NCBI GenBank assembly: GCA_013178305.1
Contig: JABLXB010000001.1
Span: forward strand, 874,253-938,252
Source: Bacillota bacterium
Lineage (GTDB): Bacteria; Bacillota; Sulfobacillia; JABLXB01
Length of the DNA: 64,000 nucleotides
Direction of reading: 5' to 3'
This document shows, in pieces, positions 25,215 through 32,495 of this stretch; position 1 is the stretch's first letter; every line of letters starts with the position of its first letter. The notes below the pieces were generated by a model. It did no database searches. It had not been told where the DNA came from and saw nothing but the letters and a program-made list of their open reading frames with translations. A program made the position numbers and the translations under genes.

Positions 25215-26114
25215 TCACGCGTCCATTTCGACCACAATCCGCGGGTTAACCTTCAGCATCGTCTCGAGCTCGGCCGGCGTCACGCCGTTCTCGAGCAGCA
25301 GCCCCGCGAAATGCTTCAACCCCGCCACCGGCCTGATGTTGCCCAGCTGGCCGCAGTCGGAGTTCATGATGACGTGCTCGACGCCGACTTCGCGGATGAT
25401 ACTCAGCGTCGTGGGCATGTCGACGTGGTAGAACTTCGAGACCGGGTCGGACGTGCATACACCGATCTCGACGAACGCGCCGAGCGCGGCCCACGCCTTC
25501 ATCTGCTCGATGGATGCTTCGATCATGTAGGCTGGGTGGTTCACCACGATGTGCTTGACCCCCAGCGCTGCGGCGGCTTTCACAATCGCGTCGACTTCCT
25601 GAGCGCTGCCGTGGCCGGTGCTGAGCACGAGGTTCGGGTGCTCCACCACCATTTCGAGGACGCGGAGGACGTCGTCAGCCGGGGAGCCGTCTTCCTTGAT
25701 GATCCGGATGTACCCGTGCTCGACCGACGAGGCCTTCTTCGCGGCGGGGAACTTGAGGCCGCCCTTGGAGTGCTTCACGTGGTGGTTCTCGGTGGAGATC
25801 GTGGGCATCCATACGAACCTGGCGCCCATATTGATCGCCAGTTCGAGTGCCTCGAGGTTGAGCCCGCCGACGGTATTGTTCAGGGCGATTCCGGAGAACG
25901 CCTTGAACTCGGGGGCTTTCGCGAAGTGCTTCTGCGCGAGTTCAGCCAGCGCCATGGTGGGGACTTGGTGGTCCTTGACGACGATCGCCCTGATGCCCGC
26001 CTGCTGCGCCTCGACGATTGCCTCGGCTACGTCGATGTCACGTGGAAGGATGGACGGCCCGAGGTGCTGGTGGAGGTCGAGTGCTCCGTTGATGAGGCTG
26101 TCGACCAGGTTCAT
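25215..26114 (-). CDS. DUF6282-type metallo-dependent hydrolase
   Basis: Encodes 299 residues. DLHQHLGPS supplies the HxH metal pair (His15, His17) of an amidohydrolase-like TIM barrel. STGHGS, VNHPAY and MNSDCGQ supply the later histidines and aspartate. The family is annotated as DUF6282 and its substrates are not known to me; by fold it should hydrolyse an amide, lactone or phosphoester, or decarboxylate. It is the first gene after the AT-rich control region and is followed by the GntR/FCD, cupin, aldolase and TRAP genes, so it probably acts on the imported compound. Confidence 0.78.
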   Translation of the reverse strand: MNLVDSLINGALDLHQHLGPSILPRDIDVAEAIVEAQQAGIRAIVVKDHQVPTMALAELAQKHFAKAPEFKAFSGIALNNTVGGLNLEALELAINMGARFVWMPTISTENHHVKHSKGGLKFPAAKKASSVEHGYIRIIKEDGSPADDVLRVLEMVVEHPNLVLSTGHGSAQEVDAIVKAAAALGVKHIVVNHPAYMIEASIEQMKAWAALGAFVEIGVCTSDPVSKFYHVDMPTTLSIIREVGVEHVIMNSDCGQLGNIRPVAGLKHFAGLLLENGVTPAELETMLKVNPRIVVEMDA

Positions 26115-26350
26115 ATATGTACCCCCCGCTTTCAGCTCCGGCCCACCGTGGCCGGGTCGCCGAGGCTCTCCGCGGCCGCCACCGGCCGGCCAGCATGCAA
26201 TGTGGATTGTATCGTGATACGCTCGCCCTATTAATCGTATGCGTTATTGACGTCTACTGAAATATAGATAAGCCGTAAATCGTATATTTTGGGATGCCGA
26301 AACGTATATTCTCGATCGATTGAGGAATTCCTTCCTGGGGTTCTTCTGCA
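26115..26350 (-). promoter_or_regulatory. AT-rich promoter/operator region with repeated CGTAT motifs
   Basis: This region is far more AT-rich than its surroundings from about 26205 to 26330. It holds the perfect palindrome GTATCGTGATAC at 26209-26220 and three further CGTAT elements (near 26236, 26281 and 26303). Their arrangement upstream of the DUF6282-GntR-aldolase-TRAP unit suggests binding by the FCD regulator. No single -35/-10 pair is convincing. Confidence 0.45.
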
Positions 26351-26351
26351 A

Positions 26352-26398
26352 GCAAAAAACCCTGGGCAGGCCGGAGTTGACGTCCTCCCCAGGGTTTC
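26352..26398 (-). terminator. Rho-independent terminator of the HMG-CoA lyase operon
   Basis: On the minus strand AACCCTGGG (26396-26388) pairs with CCCAGGGTT (26366-26358), followed by a run of six Ts. It begins 18 bases past the HMG-CoA lyase stop. Confidence 0.75.
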
Positions 26399-26413
26399 CG
26401 AGGGGGCCAGGAA

Positions 26414-27340
26414 TTATAGCCGTCCAGGCGGGTCGTGTAGTCTCCAGCTCGGCCCCGCCCTGGCAACCGAGTTTGATAGCGGGCGCTCGAGTATGTCTTC
26501 GATCTCGAGAGCGCAGGTTATCAACTCGTCCAGATCGACTCCCGTATGAACGCCCATGTCTTCCAGCATGTTTACCAGGTCCTCGGTGGCAACGTTGCCG
26601 CTCGCGCCGGGCGCGAACGGGCACCCGCCCGTCCCGCCAACCGCTCCGTCGAACGTCGTTATGCCGGCCCGAAGAGCTGCGTATACGTTAGCCAGAGCCG
26701 CGCCCCTTGTGTTATGGAAATGCGCTGCGAGCCTGTTCGCCGGCAACTGCCTGGTGAGCTCGTAGAACACTGTCTCGACCTGAGCGGGGTTCCCCATCCC
26801 GGTGGTGTCGCCGAGGCACACCTCCGCGGCCCCTTCATCGAACATCTGTTTGGCCATCGATACTACGGTTGACGCGGGGGTTTTCCCTTCGTACGGGCAA
26901 CCGAAAGCGGTTACGATATAAGACCTCAGTGGCACGCGCGCCTCCGTCGCAAGCCTGGATACGCGTGCGAGCTCGGCCATCGAAGCCTGGCGCGACATCC
27001 TCACGTTGTGCATGTTGTGGGTTTCGCTGGCAGAGACGAAGAACCCGAGGCCGCCGGCTCCGGACGCGAGGGCTCGCTCCGCCCCGACGGTGTTCGGCAC
27101 AAGCGCAAGATACTGGGTCCCCGGACGGCGCTTTATGCCCTTCATCACTTTCTCGGCATTGGCCATCTGCGGAACCGCTTTCGGATGGACGAAGGACACA
27201 ACCTCAATCCGCTTCAGGCCTGCGCCGGACAGGCGCTCCACGAGGTGGACCTTTTGCTCCGCCGACAGCATCTTCTTTTCATTCTGCAGGCCATCCCGGG
27301 GACCGACTTCAACGATTGTCGCTTCCAAAGGTAACTTCAT
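26414..27340 (-). CDS. mvaB: Hydroxymethylglutaryl-CoA lyase
   Basis: Encodes 308 residues from ATG 27340 with AGGAGGAGGG upstream. Marks of the HMGL/DRE-TIM family: IVEVGPRDGLQNE at the N-terminus, VCLGDTTGMGNP, the metal pair AAHFHNTRG, and the HMGL-specific cysteine loop GGCPFAPGASGNVATEDL. It cleaves HMG-CoA to acetyl-CoA and acetoacetate in the cytoplasm. Directly after HMG-CoA reductase, it reproduces the mvaA-mvaB arrangement of mevalonate-degrading pseudomonads. A terminator follows. Confidence 0.93.
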   Translation of the reverse strand: MKLPLEATIVEVGPRDGLQNEKKMLSAEQKVHLVERLSGAGLKRIEVVSFVHPKAVPQMANAEKVMKGIKRRPGTQYLALVPNTVGAERALASGAGGLGFFVSASETHNMHNVRMSRQASMAELARVSRLATEARVPLRSYIVTAFGCPYEGKTPASTVVSMAKQMFDEGAAEVCLGDTTGMGNPAQVETVFYELTRQLPANRLAAHFHNTRGAALANVYAALRAGITTFDGAVGGTGGCPFAPGASGNVATEDLVNMLEDMGVHTGVDLDELITCALEIEDILERPLSNSVARAGPSWRLHDPPGRL

Positions 27341-27379
27341 CCGCGGCCCTCCTCCTGGCGACAAGGCTCAGGCCGCGAG

Positions 27380-28650
27380 TCACGGCTTGCCCGTCAATTC
27401 CTGGACCATCTCCTGGGCGCGGTCCAGGCGTACCTTCCTCTCGGCAACAAGCCTCTCGACCACTTTCTCGATGAGGTCGCCCGTCGCGCCGGCCATAACT
27501 GCGATATTCCGTGCGTGAAGCTCCATGTGTCCCCTCTGCACGCCTTCCGTGGCCAGCACCTTCACGGCGGCGAGGTTCTGCGCGAGGCCCACGGCGGCTA
27601 TGATCTCCCCCAGTTCGGCCGCCGACTTGACTTCGAGGATCTTCACCGCCAGCCTGGCGATGGGGTGAACTTTAGTAGCGCCGCCAATGAGCCCCACAGC
27701 CAGCGGCAATTCGATGGCGCTGCGAGGTCTCCGTTAGCGTTTTTCTCCCAGGTGGTAAGCGATGTGTACCTGCCGCTCCGCGCGGCGTAGGCGTGGGCGC
27801 CCGCCTCAATCGCCCTTGTGTCGTTGCCGGTAGCAAGTACTACCGCGGTGATGCCGTTCATTATCCCCTTGTTGTGAGTGGCTGCGCGGTACGGGTCCGC
27901 GGCCGCAAACTCGTACGCCACCACTATGCCATCCACCACGTCCGGACCGCCCAGGGCTTCCTTTGAGACAACAGTCCTGGCGCGCGCGAGCCTCCTGTCC
28001 GCCAGGTTGGAGAGGATCCGTAGGTACACGCGGCCGCCGGTGATTCTCTCTATCAACGGGGCCACGGCCTCGGCCATGGTGTTGACCGCGTTGGCGCCCA
28101 TAGCATCGCGGGTATCCACAATGAGGTGGGTGACCACCATCGGCCCGACCCTCGAATGGACGATGTGCACCTCGATGTCCTTGGCCCCGCCTCCAACTTC
28201 GGCCAGCATTGGGTCCTGCTTATTGCAGAGTTCGAGAATCTCCGCCTTGTGCTCGAAAAGACGCATCCTTGCGGCGCCCGGGTCGGCTACGTTCACCGCC
28301 TGCACCTGAGCCCTCATCACCGGCCCGGTGCTGGACGTGAAGAACCCACCCTTATCCCGCGCGAGCCTGGCGGCGTTCGAGCATGCAGCCACTACCGACG
28401 GCTCCTCCACCGCCATGGGAACCAGGCAGTCCTTCCCGTTTATCAGGAAGTTGACCGCCACACCCAGCGGGATCTGGATCGTGCCGATCGCGTTCTCGAT
28501 CATGTGGTCGGCCTGGTCCATGCTAAGCGCGCCGGTGTTGTCAAGCAGCGCAATCTCCTGATCCGTGAGCCCGGCGAAGTCCTTCACGAAACCGCGGCGC
28601 TCCGCTACCGGCATTTTATAGAAGCCCGAAACCTTGCTCGTCTTCTCCAT
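27380..28650 (-). pseudogene. mvaA: HMG-CoA reductase, class II, split by a one-base frameshift
   Basis: ATG 28650 has GGAGGGGAGG upstream. The first 310 codons carry the class II catalytic set: glutamate in VEEPSVVAA, lysine in THNKGIMNG and aspartate in GNDTRAIEAGAHAYA. Near 27705-27720, after NANGDLAA, the frame shifts and continues in the next frame as IELPLAVGLIGGATKVHPIARLA, ending with the catalytic histidine in GHMELHARN. Adding one base gives 424 codons, the normal length. Class II enzymes oxidise mevalonate to HMG-CoA with NAD(P). The break may be real or a sequencing error; the downstream part has no other damage. Confidence 0.88.
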
Positions 28651-28684
28651 CGTGAACCTCCCCTCCCCGATATATCGCCTGCCT

Positions 28685-28712
28685 GCCGGTCCGCCCAGCG
28701 GGGCGAACCGGC
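28685..28712 (-). other. Hairpin between TctA-type permease and HMG-CoA reductase genes
   Basis: GCCGGT (28685-28690) pairs with ACCGGC (28707-28712), with an inner GCCC/GGGC stem and a two-base mismatch. It lies 30 bases past the permease stop, with no T-run. It could tune expression between transport and enzyme genes. Confidence 0.4.
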
Positions 28713-28741
28713 GGCCCGGCGAGTCACCGACGACCGGCGAA

Positions 28742-30109
28742 TCACTTGCCCATCAGGCTCAGGATCTGCGGCACAATCCAGCCCGAAGCGTAGTAGGCCA
28801 TGAACTGCACACCGGTGTGGATGTCGAAGTGGTTGTGCAGGATGCCGCCAAACAACGAGATCGTCAGCGCGAGCACCACTCCGACAATCCCGGCCTCGTA
28901 GAAGGCAAGCATCACGATAAGCCCGATGAACGATCCGATCAGCGCCTCGTGGCTTACCTTCCTGAACAGCCACTCCGTGCCTTTTCTCGCGTAGTTGATC
29001 GCGACGGGGTAGGCGATCAGCGCCCCGCCGATGACACCGATGTAAGCGTACAGCAGGAACTGCCCCGGCGAGAGCATGTTGTGCAGGTTGTTTACCGGCT
29101 GAACCGTGAACCGCGGGGGCGCGTTGAAAAGCGGCGCGGCGGGGCCAAGACCCATGGGGCTGAGCGGCAGGCCGAACGCCAGGAGCGGTATGATGGTCTC
29201 GCCTATGTACGTGGCGTTCGTCACCGCGTCCATCACGGCTACGGCACTCGTGCACTTGTGGTACAGCTCCTTACACCGCGATCCCACGAGCTCGCCGAGG
29301 AGAACCGTCATGCCGGCGGGCGAGAAAGTGAACGTGCACGCGCTTACAGCGCTCGTGATGGTCACCCACAGCCGCTGGAACGGGGTCAGGATCTTGAACG
29401 GGTTTGGGAACATCTTCGAGTAGCCGCCGATGTCGGGCGCGAGCCAAACCTCGTTGACGTTCTCCCTCATCTGCCTCTTCCGGATACGCGGTATGAGCAC
29501 GCTGAACACCTCGGCGACCATGGGGCCGACCGTGATCCCCATGAATATCGAGATGAACAGCGTCTTACCTACAGCCTGCGTCGCAACCCTCTGCAGCCCC
29601 TGTATGAGAAACGAGAACGGCACAAGGGCGATCACGGCCGCCCATTTTGCTTTCGACATGTAGGCTAGCAGCACCGCGCCGAGGGTGAACAGAAGGCCCG
29701 AGTACGCCGATACCTGCTTACCGAACGGGGCCAGCACCATGGCCAGCGCGACAGCCACCGCCACGGCTACCAGGCTCCCGATCAGCGAGCCCGCGGCCAT
29801 CTTCTTCATGCCGACGTGTGGTGCGCCCACCCGCTTCAGCACCGAGCAGTACAGTACCATAGGAACCGCCATCGTGCTGCCCGGCAGTGCAGCCATTGCT
29901 GTAGGGATGGTATGCGATATCTGCATCGCGGTGGAGATCCCGATAAACCAGGCGAACAGCACGGACGGCGGAAGGCCGAGAAGAACCAGGATCAGTGTAA
30001 GGGGCGCCATCGTTGCCGTCTCGTCCGTTCCGGGGATGATGCCGATTATCGTGAACAGGATACCGCCCAACACTGCTACCCCAAACGCGAACAGCATCTC
30101 GCCCAGCAT
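28742..30109 (-). CDS. Tripartite tricarboxylate transporter (TctA-type) large permease
   Basis: Encodes 455 residues with about 11-12 membrane spans. The N-terminal FTIIGIIPGTDETATMAPLTL matches the TctA signature (G-x-I/L-PG), and FGLPLSPMGLGPAAPLF is the second, internally related half. The start codon follows the upstream small-gene stop without a gap (TAA-ATG). TctA permeases take up di- and tricarboxylates with a separate binding protein, which is not encoded nearby. Context (mvaA-mvaB downstream, sigma-54 promoter upstream) suggests mevalonate or 3-hydroxy-3-methylglutarate as the ligand; that is inference. Confidence 0.82.
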   Translation of the reverse strand: MLGEMLFAFGVAVLGGILFTIIGIIPGTDETATMAPLTLILVLLGLPPSVLFAWFIGISTAMQISHTIPTAMAALPGSTMAVPMVLYCSVLKRVGAPHVGMKKMAAGSLIGSLVAVAVAVALAMVLAPFGKQVSAYSGLLFTLGAVLLAYMSKAKWAAVIALVPFSFLIQGLQRVATQAVGKTLFISIFMGITVGPMVAEVFSVLIPRIRKRQMRENVNEVWLAPDIGGYSKMFPNPFKILTPFQRLWVTITSAVSACTFTFSPAGMTVLLGELVGSRCKELYHKCTSAVAVMDAVTNATYIGETIIPLLAFGLPLSPMGLGPAAPLFNAPPRFTVQPVNNLHNMLSPGQFLLYAYIGVIGGALIAYPVAINYARKGTEWLFRKVSHEALIGSFIGLIVMLAFYEAGIVGVVLALTISLFGGILHNHFDIHTGVQFMAYYASGWIVPQILSLMGK

Positions 30110-30538
30110 TTACTGCGTCCCCCCTTTTCCGCCGGCTTTCGAGAGCGTCTCGAACAGCCCGAGTTCCCTGAGTTCGTCACGCGCCGCGGCCTCAACGCTC
30201 TCAACCGCGGCTGCTTCCTCTTCCGGTCTCATGCCGAGTGTCGCCAGGGCCTCGGCCACGTCCACCTGCTCCGCCTTTTCCACCAGCACGCGCTTCGGCC
30301 GGTACAGTGTCGCCGCGATCACGCCGCTGGCGACGCAGCCGGTAACCCCCACCATCAGCGCGTATCCCTTGACGAGTGCCTCCGACAGGCCCTTCTGCGC
30401 CGAGAAAACCTGTAACCCTACCAGATAACCACCCAGAGTAAGCACGATTCCGATGACAGTCGATGACGCCAGGTGAACCAGATCAACGGTGTCTCCCCAT
30501 ACCTCCGCGTACGGCATTCTCTTAACCTGACCTGACAT
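30110..30538 (-). CDS. Small two-span membrane protein, probable permease partner
   Basis: Encodes 142 residues from ATG 30538 with AAGGGGG upstream. Two hydrophobic spans at about 15-45 and 60-85 are followed by an acidic, alanine-rich cytoplasmic tail of about 55 residues. It occupies the place of the TctB small subunit before TctA but has two rather than four spans and no TctB motif I recognise. The tail (VAEALATLGMRPEEEAAAVE) looks helical and may contact other proteins. It is the first gene after the sigma-54 promoter. Confidence 0.6.
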   Translation of the reverse strand: MSGQVKRMPYAEVWGDTVDLVHLASSTVIGIVLTLGGYLVGLQVFSAQKGLSEALVKGYALMVGVTGCVASGVIAATLYRPKRVLVEKAEQVDVAEALATLGMRPEEEAAAVESVEAAARDELRELGLFETLSKAGGKGGTQ

Positions 30539-30637
30539 CCGGGTTCCCCCTTTCCGATTGGGTTTGGGCCATCCTGAAGCGCGCGACACGGGTCCGGTGA
30601 GGCCACATTGCAGGGAGTGACCCCGGAGAAACGCAGA

Positions 30638-30654
30638 AGCAAGCGGCATGCCAG
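30638..30654 (-). promoter_or_regulatory. Sigma-54 promoter (-24/-12)
   Basis: The minus strand reads CTGGCATGCCGCTTGCT, an essentially perfect match to the sigma-54 consensus TGGCAYG-N4-TTGCW. The expected start is near 30627, giving a leader of about 90 bases before ATG 30538. A sigma-54 activator gene lies directly upstream. Confidence 0.85.
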
Positions 30655-30724
30655 TGGGTGGGGATAACATAAGCCCTGCTCGTCAAGCGTTTGGCGGCGG
30701 CGCCAGCGCCTGGAGAAACCGCAT

Positions 30725-30748
30725 GGGTGTATACATAAGTATACACCC
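30725..30748. promoter_or_regulatory. Perfect palindromic upstream activator site
   Basis: GGGTGTATAC and GTATACACCC form a perfect inverted repeat around ATAA. The centre is about 110 bases upstream of the predicted sigma-54 start, the usual distance for an enhancer-binding protein site. Confidence 0.7.
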
Positions 30749-30803
30749 GTCATTGCCGTGCCAGCGTAGCACCATGTAAGGTCATGTTTACTATGTATAT
30801 ATT

Positions 30804-30824
30804 GGTGTCTCCCGAGTATACAAC
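30804..30824. promoter_or_regulatory. Degenerate second activator site
   Basis: GGTGT at one side and AGTATACA at the other repeat the halves of the 30725-30748 palindrome with a one-base shorter core. Two tandem sites are typical for hexameric sigma-54 activators. Confidence 0.4.
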
Positions 30825-30856
30825 AGGGCCGGCGGACCCGGCCGGCTCCCGGCAGG

Positions 30857-32380
30857 CTACTTCAGGGCCTTCGGGCCCCTGAACTGGCCGGGCTCCAGCC
30901 CGAACTTCGACATCTTCTTGTAGAAGGTCCGCCGGCTCACACCCAGGTACTGCATGGCGGCGGATACGTTCCCATTGGCCTGCTCGAGCGCTTCCCTGAC
31001 GGCGGTTTCCTCTATCTCCGAAACCAGGGCCTTCAACGCCTTGCCGCGGGTAACCGGCCTGGCGGCGGCTGCCTCGTCGCGGCCCGCGCGGCCGTCCCGG
31101 CGCTCCTCACCCTGCCCACCGGTGTGCCGCGGTCCCATCATATACGCAGGGAGGTGTGACTCCAGGAGGGTATCTCCCTCGCAGATCAACACCGCGTGCT
31201 CGATGGTGTTGCGGAGTTCTCTTACGTTCCCCGGCCAGCAATATTGCACTAGCCGGTTGACCACTTCCCGCGATAACCGAAGCCCCTTCGAATACACGTG
31301 GTTGAACTCTTCAACGAAAGCGGTGGCGAGGGCCGGTATGTCATCGGGCCGCTCGCGCAACGGGGGGATGATGACCGGCACCACGCACAGGCGATAGTAG
31401 AGGTCTTCCCGGAATTTGCCCTGTTTGACCATGGCATCGAGATCCCTGTTAGTCGCGGCGAGAATCCTGGCGTCCACCTTGAGCGTGGTCGTGCCGCCGA
31501 CCCGTTCGAACTCCCGCGCCTCGAGCACGCGCAACACCTTGGCCTGCATGGACAGGCTCATCTCGCCGATCTCGTCGAAGAAAATGGTGCCGCCCGACGC
31601 GATCTCGATCTTGCCCGGCTTGCCACCCTTCCTCGCCCCCGTGAAAGCACCCTCCTCGTAGCCGAATAACTCGCTTTCGAGAAGGGTCTCTGGAATCGCG
31701 GTGCAGTCGATCCTGATGAGGGGCTTCGAGGCCCTGGTGCTCGACAGGTGAATCGCCCTTGCCACCAGCTCCTTTCCCACCCCGTTCTCCCCGATGATAA
31801 GCACGGTGGCGTTCGTAGGCGCCACCCTCGATGCAAGGCTGAGGGCCTGCCGGAGCTTACCGTTGCTCCCGATGATACTCTTGAACGGGTCCGGCAACGC
31901 GACGTTCCGGTTGAGTTCATCCCGGAGGTGATCGGCCAGCATCCTGGCCTCACGTAGCTTCCGCGTGAGCTCAAGCACCTCGGTGACGTCCCTGAACACC
32001 GACACGGCGCCTATGACCTTGCCGCCGGCGAGTATTGGTTCGATGTTGACTACAACCGTCTTCTTCAGCGTCTTTACGAAGGCTTCTTCTTCCCTCACAG
32101 GGACGCCGTCTACCACGACGCGGTTGATTTTGGCCTCCGGCTCAATCTCGGCCATGCGCTTGCCGAGGATGCGCTTGACCGGCACCCTGAGTATCCGCGT
32201 GTAAGCCGGGTTAGCGTAAACGATGCGGGTGTCGCGATCTATGACTACGACACCCTCGTGAATGGAGTCCAGCACCCGGACGAGGCCGGCGGAGTGAGGG
32301 TATTCCAGCAGCCCGTTTCCCACCACTCTACCCTCCGGTGCCCTGCCTTCCGGCCCTTCGAGTGGAGTCGTCCCGGCCAT
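30857..32380 (-). CDS. Sigma-54-dependent transcriptional activator with PAS domain
   Basis: Encodes 507 residues. Residues about 30-140 are a PAS sensor domain. The AAA+ domain (165-400) has Walker A GENGVGKE (197-204), the sigma-54-contacting GAFTGA loop (244-249) and Walker B GGTIFFDEIG (263-272). The C-terminal Fis-type helix-turn-helix is GNVSAAMQYLGVSRRTFYKKM. A linker of about 35 residues, rich in Arg and Ala, joins AAA+ and DNA-binding domains. There is no receiver domain, so it should sense a small ligand directly. It is encoded just upstream of palindromic sites and a sigma-54 promoter serving the permease-mvaAB genes. Confidence 0.95.
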   Translation of the reverse strand: MAGTTPLEGPEGRAPEGRVVGNGLLEYPHSAGLVRVLDSIHEGVVVIDRDTRIVYANPAYTRILRVPVKRILGKRMAEIEPEAKINRVVVDGVPVREEEAFVKTLKKTVVVNIEPILAGGKVIGAVSVFRDVTEVLELTRKLREARMLADHLRDELNRNVALPDPFKSIIGSNGKLRQALSLASRVAPTNATVLIIGENGVGKELVARAIHLSSTRASKPLIRIDCTAIPETLLESELFGYEEGAFTGARKGGKPGKIEIASGGTIFFDEIGEMSLSMQAKVLRVLEAREFERVGGTTTLKVDARILAATNRDLDAMVKQGKFREDLYYRLCVVPVIIPPLRERPDDIPALATAFVEEFNHVYSKGLRLSREVVNRLVQYCWPGNVRELRNTIEHAVLICEGDTLLESHLPAYMMGPRHTGGQGEERRDGRAGRDEAAAARPVTRGKALKALVSEIEETAVREALEQANGNVSAAMQYLGVSRRTFYKKMSKFGLEPGQFRGPKALK

Positions 32381-32431
32381 GTCTCACCGCCTCCGTCTTC
32401 CTGCGCCTGACCCGCCGGGCGCACCAGGAAA

Positions 32432-32460
32432 ATGGAGGGTGACGGAGAATCACCCTCCAT
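32432..32460 (-). terminator. Terminator of the OLD nuclease gene
   Basis: ATGGAGGGTGA (32432-32442) pairs perfectly with TCACCCTCCAT (32450-32460). On the minus strand TTTTCC follows. It begins 35 bases past the OLD gene stop. Confidence 0.72.
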
Positions 32461-32495
32461 GCCGTCCCGCCGTACGCCCACCCTGGCCGCCGCCG

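Noticed and set aside
30741-30775. Second sigma-54 site (TGGCACGGCAATGAC on the minus strand)
   Set aside because: The -24 half is good, but the -12 half lacks the required GC dinucleotide; the site at 30638-30654 matches fully.
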